From the NCBI RefSeq assembly GCF_002312815.1, contig NZ_NKQJ01000009.1, forward strand, positions 1-64,000: a stretch of 64,000 nucleotides of DNA. Reading direction: 5' to 3'. The notes beneath the pieces are model-generated. The model was not told the DNA's origin and searched no databases. It worked only from the letters and a program-made list of their open reading frames with translations. The first letter of the stretch is position 1; each line of letters starts with the position of its first letter. Made by a program: the position numbers and the translations under genes. This DNA is from Agaribacterium haliotis (GTDB lineage Bacteria; Pseudomonadota; Gammaproteobacteria; Pseudomonadales; Cellvibrionaceae). Shown here piece after piece: positions 1 through 8,128 of the stretch.

Positions 1-77
1 AACTGCGCTCAAAGTGCCTTTCTGGTCGAATACTCAGGCTCCAGCAGAGCGTATTTAATTAGTGTTAACAGGCCCTA
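1..77. repeat. Right end of a foldback miniature element (copy cut by window edge)
   Basis: These 77 bases match 28553-28629, the right end of the complete element at 28363-28629, with only a few substitutions and no length change. The copy ends in the terminal inverted repeat whose outer bases are CAGGCCCTA. The rest of the copy lies left of the window. The repeat overlaps the 3' end of the serine hydrolase gene and supplies its last codons and stop. It carries no gene, so movement would need a transposase in trans (inference). Confidence 0.85.
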
Positions 78-1389
78 GGGACAAACTTATTTTTCGCGCA
101 AAGGCTTCCATTGGCACTTCGGTAAAACCTGTTGCAAACCAAACAACAACGTTATCGCGCGCTGGCGATATATATAGGCCCTGGCCATTCATACCGCTTT
201 TATATATATCGCCATCGGCAAAAACGGCGTCCCACTGATAGGAATTAAACAGCGGCTGCTCTCCAAACTCTTCACTTAAACGCGGCCCGAGTGCTCCTTT
301 TAGGTAGTTGTCGGATTTGCCCGATGTCTGCATGCGCTTAAGCATGCTCGGCGTGACGATAGGCTCGCGGCTAATTAACTGCGCACTCGGTGTGTACAAC
401 ATGCCAAAACGCGCCATATCATCTAAGCGCGTGCTGATTAAACCGTGAATAATGGCGTTGCCCTGCGGGCTAAGACCCAAGGTTGCATCCGCAGCCATTG
501 CCGATGGCATCCAAATCGTTTCCGAAATTACTTCAGCAAGGCGCTTTTGAGTTATCTCTTCGATAATTAAACCGAGCATCTGGGTATTGGCAGATGAGTA
601 TTCAAAGCGCTGCCCGGGCTCATGCAACTTGGGAATTGCCAACAGCGCTTCGTCGTGGCTGTGTACTTTACCGTCGTTGCCCGGTACACCAACTTCTGCA
701 CGCACAAAGGCGTTGTAGGGTGTGTCGCCTTTGCGGGTTGCCGGATTTTCTTCTAAGTTAAGACCCGACTGCATATTCAATACATCAAAAACTTTTACGT
801 TTTCCCAAGCTGTACCTTTGGCCTTTTTTAAATAACGAGAAACCGGCTGCTGCAGGTCTATGCGGCCTTCATCTTCAAGTTTTGCAATCAGTAGGCCCGC
901 AAAGGTTTTGCTGTTAGACATCCACACATGGCGATCGGTCTTGCGCATGCCGGGGTACAGTTCATAAACAATCTTGCCTTTATTAATAACCAGCAGGCCT
1001 TGCAGCGGCGAATCGTCGGCGCTGATCATCTGCTCGAGCTGATGTTTTTTATGCTTGTTTTTTAAGCTGAGCCTGCCAATCGCATTATTGTAAGCGTATT
1101 TAAGTTCGGCGACGGGCCCGTCTCGATGAATCACCGCATGCGGCATAAACTCGGGTAAATGCAGGTATGAATATGCACCGGACTCGGTGATATCTAAAAA
1201 TTTCTGCAAGTTCCACTGCTCGTGTAAACGCTTGGCATCTTGCAGGGAATATCCGTGTTTAAGTGCCGATACTGAAAAATCTTCGCTTGGTGTGGCGTAG
1301 GCGCTTGTATCTTCTTTCGCTAAAACGCTGTTTACAGACACCGCTAACAGCCCTCCCAGAAAAAATTTTGCAAAACCGTGCTTTGTCAT
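55..1389 (-). CDS. Serine hydrolase, beta-lactamase/penicillin-binding fold, exported
   Basis: A 444-residue protein of the class C beta-lactamase-related family (serine esterases and peptidases). It has an N-terminal signal peptide ending near VLA-KE. The nucleophile motif S-N-S-K is at about residues 158-161. A Tyr-Ser-Ser motif at about 264-266 fills the YxN position, and a C-terminal GMNGQG stretch lies in the usual third-motif area. Substrate cannot be told from sequence. The start at 1389 is preferred over the ATG at 1401 because GGAG lies 6 bases before it. The last six residues (GPVNTN) and the stop codon are encoded by the end of the repeat at 1-77, so the natural C-terminus was probably altered by the insertion. 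The gene stands alone. Confidence 0.85.
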   Translation of the reverse strand: MTKHGFAKFFLGGLLAVSVNSVLAKEDTSAYATPSEDFSVSALKHGYSLQDAKRLHEQWNLQKFLDITESGAYSYLHLPEFMPHAVIHRDGPVAELKYAYNNAIGRLSLKNKHKKHQLEQMISADDSPLQGLLVINKGKIVYELYPGMRKTDRHVWMSNSKTFAGLLIAKLEDEGRIDLQQPVSRYLKKAKGTAWENVKVFDVLNMQSGLNLEENPATRKGDTPYNAFVRAEVGVPGNDGKVHSHDEALLAIPKLHEPGQRFEYSSANTQMLGLIIEEITQKRLAEVISETIWMPSAMAADATLGLSPQGNAIIHGLISTRLDDMARFGMLYTPSAQLISREPIVTPSMLKRMQTSGKSDNYLKGALGPRLSEEFGEQPLFNSYQWDAVFADGDIYKSGMNGQGLYISPARDNVVVWFATGFTEVPMEAFARKISLSLGPVNTN

Positions 1390-1744
1390 CGCGTTCTCCA
1401 TCGCAGTTAAAATCGTCGCAGCTATTTCAAAGTTGCAAAGTCGCTACAAGCACAAGCCAAACCTGGCACCAAGCTACCCAGAAAACAGCGTATACGTTAA
1501 ATAATTTCAAACTAAGCGATGAATTACTAGCGCGGGGCTTGTAACGAGATAAAAAATGGCGCAAATATAAACACCGCTGCCAGGCTTGCGGCCTGTTAAG
1601 GCTATTTGTGTCTAACTCGCGTGACGCAAGTAATATAAAAAGAGAGATGAAAGGCGAGTGAGGAGAGGTAAAACGTTTGCCGGCTCAGTAAAAAAATTAA
1701 TAAGGCCCCTTTTGATTGAAAAAGGAGCCTTTTAATAATAGCGC
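1390..1744. other. Non-coding stretch between hydrolase and DUF885 gene
   Basis: A gap of about 355 bases. Its left part is the presumed promoter region of the minus-strand serine hydrolase. Its right end holds the terminator of the DUF885 gene (1702-1733). No convincing gene, RNA or further repeat was seen in it. Confidence 0.5.
1702..1733 (-). terminator. Rho-independent terminator after DUF885 gene
   Basis: A stem of about 12 bp with one mismatch (AAGGCCCCTTTT pairing with AAAAGGAGCCTT) lies just after the minus-strand stop at 1745. On the minus strand it is followed by TTATTAATTTTTT. Confidence 0.75.
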
Positions 1745-3613
1745 TTAGCTGTTTTTGCTAAGTATCCAGGTTTCTATACGCTGCTCCAGTACGTCGAGCG
1801 GCAACGAGCCGTGAGCAAGTATCTGCTCGTGGAATTCGCGGATATCATATTTATCGCCCAGGCGCTGCTCGGCTTCAGCTCGCAACTTCAAAATAGAGGT
1901 CATACCGATATAGTACGAAGTCGCCTGACCCGGCATAACCATGTAGCGTTCAATCGCACGCTTGCAGTCGCGCGGTGTATTCGGAGTATTTTGCACCAGG
2001 TAGTCGACCGCCTGTTCGCGGCTCCACTTTTTGTAGTGCAAACCGGTATCAACCACTAAACGCGCGGCGCGCCACAACTCCATAGCTAAACGGCCGAAGT
2101 CCGAATACGGATCGCTGTAAAAACCAAAAGCTTTGGGCACTTTTTCTGAATACAAACCCCAACCTTCGATATAAGCCGTGTAGGAATAACCGTAGCGGCG
2201 GAACTTCGGTGCTCCCTCAATTTCCTGATTAATCGCAATTTGCATATGGTGGCCAGGCAAAGCTTCATGGTAAGCCAGCGCCTCCATTTGATAGCTCGGC
2301 ATGTCTTTCATTTCATACAGATTAACGTAATACATGCCAGGGCGCTTGCCGTCTTCCGATGGCCCCTGGTAAAAAGCTTTACCGGCAGATTTTTCCCGGA
2401 AGGCTTCCACTGGTTTTACTTCGAGGCCGGCCTTGGGCAGAGTAATAAATAAATTCGGCAGCGCCGCTTGCATACCATCAATATAGGCTTGCGTTTGCTT
2501 TAAATAAGCATCTCTACCCTGTTGATCGTTGCTGTAATAAAAGCGCGGATCTTCACGCATAAAGGTAAAGAATTCTTGCATATTACCTTTGAAATCCACC
2601 TGCTTCATAATGGCGTGAATTTCTTCGTGAATGCGCAGTACGTTGTCCACACCGAGCTGATGAATATCGGCAGCACTCATCGAAGTTGTCGTCATCTGGG
2701 CCAACATCGCACGATAATATGCGTCGCCCTGCGGTAGTTTCCACGCGCCGTAGTTGCCTTCGGCTTGTTTCTCTAATTCGCCTAAGTAGCTGATCAGCTT
2801 TTCATAGGCCGGGCCAAAACTTTCAAGTAGCGCTTTCTCGGCAGCTTGTTCAAGTGCCTGCTTGCCTTCGAGCTCTGCGGTCTTGCGCTTAAAATCTGCC
2901 CACAGCGGGCTGTCTTCGCCGTCTTTATTAAATGGCGCACCACTGATGACATTGCGTGAATCGTCAATTACAAATGGAAATACAAACGCCGGCGCTACAA
3001 CACCTTGCTCTGCACGCTTCTTAAGGCCATCAATTAGCTGATCAATTTTTTTAGGTACACCGTTTAAACGACTGATATAGGCAACTGCGTCAGCCTCATC
3101 ATCAATTCGGTGAGCGGAGATCAACAGTGACGGAATTTCACTGTGCACCCCAAACATCTGATTAACAGGGTAGTCGTGATGGCGCCACTGAAAATACTCC
3201 AGCTCATCTTCAAGGCTTTTTTTCAGTAGCTGATAATTCAGTTTAGTTGTGTCATCAAGCTTTTCGGTATCGAGCATGGTAAGGCGCTTTAGCTGCTCGC
3301 GAATTAAGCTTTGCTCCTGCAGCTGGGCTTGCTCGGATGCATCATCCCATTCACCGTAGCGATCTTTTCGCCCCAAGTAAGTCAAGCTTTCGGGGGAACG
3401 GGCTACCTGCTCTTCGAATATCTCGTCAAACAAAGCCTGGGCAAGCAAGTTGGCAGAGTGTGCTACTTCAGCGCTTGCGGTGTCGGTGTTTACGGCCTCA
3501 ACTGAGGCGGCTTTGACAGCTTTTTCACTGGTCTCTTTTTCAGGTGCGGGCGACGGCGCACAGGAGGCCAGTGCAAGAACAGCGGCCGATGAAATTAAAC
3601 GCTTCGAGATCAT
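1745..3613 (-). CDS. DUF885 family lipoprotein, putative zinc peptidase
   Basis: About 622 residues, of the DUF885 family. It carries the family's metal-site signature HEALPGHH at about residues 449-456 and a downstream glutamate region (YIEGWGLY), typical of gluzincin-like peptidases. The N-terminus is a lipoprotein signal with lipobox LASC, so it is probably anchored to a membrane facing the periplasm. The ATG at 3613 is preferred over an earlier in-frame start at 3667: it has GAGGAAA about 9 bases upstream and puts the signal peptide at the very N-terminus. Substrate is unknown; peptide hydrolysis is inferred from the motif. It is divergent from the subtilase gene at 3838. Confidence 0.88.
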   Translation of the reverse strand: MISKRLISSAAVLALASCAPSPAPEKETSEKAVKAASVEAVNTDTASAEVAHSANLLAQALFDEIFEEQVARSPESLTYLGRKDRYGEWDDASEQAQLQEQSLIREQLKRLTMLDTEKLDDTTKLNYQLLKKSLEDELEYFQWRHHDYPVNQMFGVHSEIPSLLISAHRIDDEADAVAYISRLNGVPKKIDQLIDGLKKRAEQGVVAPAFVFPFVIDDSRNVISGAPFNKDGEDSPLWADFKRKTAELEGKQALEQAAEKALLESFGPAYEKLISYLGELEKQAEGNYGAWKLPQGDAYYRAMLAQMTTTSMSAADIHQLGVDNVLRIHEEIHAIMKQVDFKGNMQEFFTFMREDPRFYYSNDQQGRDAYLKQTQAYIDGMQAALPNLFITLPKAGLEVKPVEAFREKSAGKAFYQGPSEDGKRPGMYYVNLYEMKDMPSYQMEALAYHEALPGHHMQIAINQEIEGAPKFRRYGYSYTAYIEGWGLYSEKVPKAFGFYSDPYSDFGRLAMELWRAARLVVDTGLHYKKWSREQAVDYLVQNTPNTPRDCKRAIERYMVMPGQATSYYIGMTSILKLRAEAEQRLGDKYDIREFHEQILAHGSLPLDVLEQRIETWILSKNS

Positions 3614-3837
3614 TGACTTAGATTTCCTCAGATTTTTATCCACCCAATAATAACGAACAAGTGGCACCTAACCTCAAGTTAAAAAGACTATTTTGATTTT
3701 TTTGTTTCATTTTGAGGACAAGGCTCAATTAGACGTCATCAAATTTGTTAACCGCAATTAACACAGGTCAGAAACCTTTCGAAATTAGATAACACGACAA
3801 CACATACATCGTCCGGCAACCTAAGGAGTTATGGACC

Positions 3838-6711
3838 ATGAAAAAAAAGCTTATCTCGGCAGCAATTTCATCAATCACGGCCAGTGGCTTGTTTGCATTT
3901 CAGCAAGCACACGCAAGTCCGCAATCCTTTGAGCATTCCTTTGAAGACATCCGCCAAAGCGTCGGTTTTGAACAGCAACAAGCAGCCAGCTATTTTGTAC
4001 GCTTGGATATCGAACCGTTTTTAGTTTGGCAAAACCGCTTGAATGAGCTCGGCCAAAGCCCGAATAAAAAACAGCAGCAACAATATCGAGCACTGTTAGA
4101 AGATAAGCTTACTGCGGCGATGACCATGGTAGAAAATACCGGGGTCAAGGCACTCGACCCGGTCAGCGTTACCGATGTTGGTTTTACCATTCAAACCACC
4201 AGCGAAAATGCCCAGCGCCTGGCAAAGATGCCAGAGCTTAAATCAGTAAGACCCAAGCAAAACTTCAAGCGCCAGCGCACTTACAGCACTCCGTGGATAG
4301 GCGGCGAGCGCGCGCACAACGACTACGGCTTGCGCGGCAAAGATCAAACCATCGCTATTATCGACACCGGTATCGATTATCTGCACGCGGATTTTTTAGG
4401 CTCGGGCAACGCGGCTGACTATGAAAACGACGATCCAACTGTGATCGAAGCGGGCAGCTTTCCCACGGCAAGTGTTATCGGCGGTTACGACTTTGCCGGC
4501 TTTGACTACCACGCCGGCGAGCCGGAAAACTCTGTACCCAAACCCGACCCGGACCCAATTGACGACGCCACCCACGGCACCCACGTCGCCGGTATTGCTG
4601 CGGGCCGCAAGCTCGGTGCCGATATGGCCACCGGCATAGCGCCAGAGGCTTCGCTCTATGCTCTTAAAGTATTTGGCAACCGCGGTTCCACCAACTTAGT
4701 TTCCCAAGCCATTGAAAAGGCCATGGACCCAAACGGCGATGGCCTGCCCGACGATGCGGTTGATGTGATCAACTTAAGCCTCGGCTCAATCTTCGGCAGC
4801 CCCGAAGACGCCAGTGCGGTTTCTGCGCAAAACGCTGTCGACGGCGGTGTTGTAGTGGTTGCATCGGCCGGTAACTCGGGCAATGAACTGCCCTATATCA
4901 GCGGCTCACCGGGCGCAGCCGACGGCGTGATTACCGTCGCTTCTTCGGTATCGGGCGGCAAACCTTCATTTTTTATTCCGTTCGAAAGCGAGGCTGGCGA
5001 CAGCGAGGTCTTTGCGAAATACGCCGGCATATCACCTGAGCTGAGCATGAATTTGGCCGCGCCACTCGAAGCAGCTTCGCCATTTGAAGCCTGTGAAGCC
5101 ATCGCCAACAGTTTCGACGGCAATATCGCTGTGATCAGCCGCGGCAGCTGTGCGTTCACCACCAAACTTGAAAACGCCCTGGCAGCGGGCGCCAGCGCCG
5201 CAGTGGTTATCAACAACCAGCCTGGGCCGGCCATTGTTATGGGCGGCAGTGACGTTGAACTGCCAGCGGCGATGATTGACCTCGAAGCGGGGCAAGCTTT
5301 ACTCAGCACCTTGGCAGCAAGCAGCGTGAGTGCCGAGTTTTCGCCGTACAACAACAAAGCCGATACCAGCGACGACGATACGATTTCGAGCTTTAGTTCG
5401 CGCGGCCCCGGCCCCAACGGACAATTCAAACCCGATATCAGTGCCCCCGGTGACCAGGTAGAAAGCGCCTTGGCTGGCAGCGGCGATCAAACCCTGACCA
5501 TCTCTGGAACATCGATGGCGGCGCCACAAATCGCCGGTGTTGCCGCGCTGCTGCGGGAAAAATTCCCGGGATTTGGCCCGCGTGAAATTAAAGCGCTGAT
5601 GCTTAACAGCGCCAGGCCGGCAAAAGTGCTCGGCGGCACCGGGTCTCCACCACTTAGCCTGCAGGGCACCGGTATAGTCGATATCGAAAAAGCTCTGAAT
5701 GCCAGTGCTTATGCCTACCCCGGCGGTATCGGCTTCGGTCTGCTCAAACCCGAATACAACGATGCCCAGACCCGCTGGTTTGAAGTAACGAACTTCTCTG
5801 ATGAAGATCAGCGCTTTGATATCAGCGTTGAGAAAAATACCGGTGCAGCCAGTCGCGGCATTAGCATAGACGTTCAGCAGCAAGTGCATGTCGGTGCAGG
5901 CCAAACTCAGCGCATCGCGGTAACTCTGCGCGCGCAGAGCTCTGAGCTCGCCAAAGAAGTTGCCTTCCAGGAGTTCGACGGTTGGATAGTATTAAAGAGC
6001 GAACGCAGCGACATCCGCGTTGGTTTTACCTCAGTGGTTGAACCCGCTTCAAAAATTGAACTCAGCCGCCAACAAGGTTTTGTTAAATTGCACAATACCG
6101 GCTTTGGCGATGCCAGCGTTTCTACCTATACCCGCGCAGACAGCGATGCAGCAAACAGCTTTGGCTACCGCTCGGTATCGCCACTTAGCGTAGGTTTTGC
6201 AGTAAACGTCGAGCAAGACTGGCCTAACTTCTCCGCCTATATGTTGGAGATGGATATCGATGTAAATGAAGATGGCGTGGTTGATTATCGAGCCCGCGTT
6301 GCTGATCTCGATGCGCTCGACCCCGCAAGCTACGACGAGCCAACTGGCACCATTGCCAGTGCTATCGATAATCTTAGCGTTGAGCCTGCATCGCGCAACT
6401 TGCTCTACCTTGCCAATGCTTCAACAAATAACTCCGTGTTGCAGTTCCAGCTGGACGCCTACGGCGACTTTGGTTTCTTAACTGGCGACGACAGCAACTT
6501 TAACTACAGCTTGAGATTAGTACAGCGCTTTGCCGACTCCGGTGCCGTGCAACTCGGCAGCGGCAGCATTGAACTTACAGAGCAAGTTCAGCCTGAAGCT
6601 GGTGATATTTTAGTTCCGGCACAACAGGGCGCTACGCTGAACTATCTAGGTAAAGGCGAGCCAATGTTTGTTATTGAAACAGAAAGCAGCGCCATTAAAC
6701 GAGCGAAATAA
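3838..6711 (+). CDS. Secreted subtilisin-like S8 serine protease with PA domain
   Basis: 957 residues. The order is: signal peptide (cleavage near AHA-SP, residue 27), an inhibitor-I9-like propeptide (about 50-145), then the S8 catalytic domain. Catalytic residues are Asp176 (IIDTGID), His246 (HGTHVAG) and Ser559 (GTSMAAP), with oxyanion Asn346. A PA (protease-associated) insert lies at about 395-495. After about residue 620 there is a beta-rich C-terminal region with a calcium-loop-like DIDVNEDGVVDY. It is probably an extracellular, calcium-stabilised protein-degrading enzyme. The start is supported by AAGGAG about 11 bases upstream. A strong terminator follows. Confidence 0.93.
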   Translation: MKKKLISAAISSITASGLFAFQQAHASPQSFEHSFEDIRQSVGFEQQQAASYFVRLDIEPFLVWQNRLNELGQSPNKKQQQQYRALLEDKLTAAMTMVENTGVKALDPVSVTDVGFTIQTTSENAQRLAKMPELKSVRPKQNFKRQRTYSTPWIGGERAHNDYGLRGKDQTIAIIDTGIDYLHADFLGSGNAADYENDDPTVIEAGSFPTASVIGGYDFAGFDYHAGEPENSVPKPDPDPIDDATHGTHVAGIAAGRKLGADMATGIAPEASLYALKVFGNRGSTNLVSQAIEKAMDPNGDGLPDDAVDVINLSLGSIFGSPEDASAVSAQNAVDGGVVVVASAGNSGNELPYISGSPGAADGVITVASSVSGGKPSFFIPFESEAGDSEVFAKYAGISPELSMNLAAPLEAASPFEACEAIANSFDGNIAVISRGSCAFTTKLENALAAGASAAVVINNQPGPAIVMGGSDVELPAAMIDLEAGQALLSTLAASSVSAEFSPYNNKADTSDDDTISSFSSRGPGPNGQFKPDISAPGDQVESALAGSGDQTLTISGTSMAAPQIAGVAALLREKFPGFGPREIKALMLNSARPAKVLGGTGSPPLSLQGTGIVDIEKALNASAYAYPGGIGFGLLKPEYNDAQTRWFEVTNFSDEDQRFDISVEKNTGAASRGISIDVQQQVHVGAGQTQRIAVTLRAQSSELAKEVAFQEFDGWIVLKSERSDIRVGFTSVVEPASKIELSRQQGFVKLHNTGFGDASVSTYTRADSDAANSFGYRSVSPLSVGFAVNVEQDWPNFSAYMLEMDIDVNEDGVVDYRARVADLDALDPASYDEPTGTIASAIDNLSVEPASRNLLYLANASTNNSVLQFQLDAYGDFGFLTGDDSNFNYSLRLVQRFADSGAVQLGSGSIELTEQVQPEAGDILVPAQQGATLNYLGKGEPMFVIETESSAIKRAK

Positions 6712-6752
6712 CCCGTTTTATTAAGCCGTTGTTTTAACTAGGCGCTAAATAA

Positions 6753-6781
6753 AAAACGGGAGCTTAGGCTCCCGTTTTTTT
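6753..6781. terminator. Terminator between S8 protease and msrC, usable from both strands
   Basis: A perfect stem (AACGGGAGC / GCTCCCGTT) with loop TTAG, flanked by A and T runs. It lies between convergent genes and can serve both. Confidence 0.88.
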
Positions 6782-6804
6782 AGGCCTGTTACCACTAATT
6801 AAAC
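6781..6804. repeat. Solo terminal inverted repeat of the foldback element family
   Basis: TAGGCCTGTTACCACTAATT and the next bases match the TIR at 28363 (TAGGACCTGTTAACACTAAT...) with one deletion and two or three substitutions. It sits between the terminator and the end of msrC with no partner end nearby, so it looks like a remnant. Confidence 0.6.
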
Positions 6805-6809
6805 ACAAG

Positions 6810-7322
6810 TTACAACAGGTCACTCGAGCGGGTTAAAACCGTCAAACACTGCTCGAGATAGAGGCGGTCAGTATCATCAAAACGCGCCAGAGCGCGATCG
6901 TCGATATCCAATATAGCCAGAACCTCTGCGGCACCGCCAAATATTGGTAAAACAATTTCAGAGCGGCTCAAGGCCGAGCAGGCAATATGGCCCGGAAATG
7001 CATCAACATCGTCGACAATAAGTGCCCGTTGTTGCTTCCACGCCTGGCCACACACACCTTTGCCATAATCAATACGCGTGCACGCAACCGGACCCTGAAA
7101 CGGCCCAAGCACCAACTGCTTGCCAACCACGCGATAAATTCCGACCCAGTGAAAATCAAACTCCGCGTGTAACAGTGCACACAGATTAGATACATTGGCA
7201 ATAAAGTCACTTTCATCCTGCATTAACGATTCGAGCTTTTTAATAAGCTGTTTGTACACTTCAGCTTTTACTGGCTCCGGATCTTGGCCGGCTAAAGTTT
7301 CGTGGGTATTTTGATTTGACAA
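6810..7322 (-). CDS. msrC: Free methionine-(R)-sulfoxide reductase (GAF domain)
   Basis: A single GAF-domain protein of about 170 residues with the fRMsr signature. The three conserved cysteines sit in the contexts VACTR, GVCGQ and IACSA (residues 89, 99 and 123 if counted from the earliest in-frame start). The flanks LGPFQG and SEIVLPI are also typical. It reduces free methionine-R-sulfoxide in the cytoplasm with thioredoxin as electron donor. No ATG suits the N-terminus. A TTG at 7322 is chosen because AGGAG lies 7 bases before it; another TTG at 7346 has no such site. An asparaginase-like gene lies upstream on the same strand. Confidence 0.88.
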   Translation of the reverse strand: MSNQNTHETLAGQDPEPVKAEVYKQLIKKLESLMQDESDFIANVSNLCALLHAEFDFHWVGIYRVVGKQLVLGPFQGPVACTRIDYGKGVCGQAWKQQRALIVDDVDAFPGHIACSALSRSEIVLPIFGGAAEVLAILDIDDRALARFDDTDRLYLEQCLTVLTRSSDLL

Positions 7323-7415
7323 CGTCGAACTCCTCAAAGTAGTCAAGCACTCGGCAACTACTGATAGTTAACAATCAATATGGAAAGACAAAAATCGCTT
7401 TGCGAGCGGCTAACT

Positions 7416-7949
7416 CTAGATCGCCTCAAACGAGCGGCTTTGATAGTTTTTCTTTGCTGTTTCAGCGGCGAGCACTTTGCCATGCATGGCAATATAAACA
7501 CCGGACTGCAACAACGATAAGGCCGCTAGTGCCGAGCCAACATTTAAATCTGCATCGCTATCAGTGAAAGCCGCAGGCAAAAATGCACCGCACAAAACAA
7601 CCAGCTTATCTGTGCGCAGAGCCAAGTAGCGCGCCGTTTCAGCCATTGAATCCGTGCCGTGGGTGACCAGTACTTTTTTCTCAGGTCGCGAGTTAATTAA
7701 CTCGAGCAGGGCCTGCCTGTCATTGTCGTTTATCTCCAGGCTGTCTTTGCGACACAGTTCGACGTAATTCATAGCCTCAGTGTTTGGAAGCTTGGCGAGA
7801 ATCTTATTGATAGCTGCCTCGCCAACTTCGTAGAGCGAAAGCTTATCAAAATACGTTTTATCGATGGTTCCACCGGTAGAGACCAACAAGATCTCCGGTG
7901 TTTTTTTAACTCGACTACTTGTTTCTTCATGCAGAGCTACGGTATTCAT
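7416..7949 (-). CDS. Single-domain asparaginase-like protein
   Basis: 177 residues matching only the N-terminal domain of type I/II L-asparaginases. It has the nucleophile motif STGGTID near the start and the second threonine motif THGTDSM. Usual asparaginases are about 330 residues with a second domain that completes the active site between subunits, so activity is uncertain. The reading frame ends cleanly and no remnant of the missing domain is seen before msrC, so this is probably a short family rather than a fresh truncation. The ATG at 7949 is preferred over a TTG at 7967 because AGGAGG lies just upstream. Confidence 0.82.
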   Translation of the reverse strand: MNTVALHEETSSRVKKTPEILLVSTGGTIDKTYFDKLSLYEVGEAAINKILAKLPNTEAMNYVELCRKDSLEINDNDRQALLELINSRPEKKVLVTHGTDSMAETARYLALRTDKLVVLCGAFLPAAFTDSDADLNVGSALAALSLLQSGVYIAMHGKVLAAETAKKNYQSRSFEAI

Positions 7950-7965
7950 TACCCCTCCTACCGAC

Positions 7966-7976
7966 AACAGGCCCTA
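7966..7976. repeat. Foldback-family end motif
   Basis: AACAGGCCCTA, identical to the outer end of the repeat at 67-77. It lies about 16 bases upstream of the start of the asparaginase-like gene. Confidence 0.5.
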
Positions 7977-8128
7977 AAAGACAAAGTATAAATTCATTCT
8001 CCGGCGCTGAGTAGCTTAGATGAACAGGCCACTTAAGCTACTAAAGTTAAGGTGCAAAAGTACTTGCGGTTTTTTGTTGTTCATACGTCTTATAGCGAGA
8101 CAAGAATATCCACAGCAGCTACCTACCT

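Noticed and set aside
1263-1544. Plus-strand ORF of 93 codons at the 5' end of the serine hydrolase
   Set aside because: Mostly antisense to the hydrolase signal-peptide region; no features.
4893-5904. Long minus-strand ORFs antisense to the S8 protease
   Set aside because: They mirror codon bias of the clear protease gene on the other strand and show no domain.
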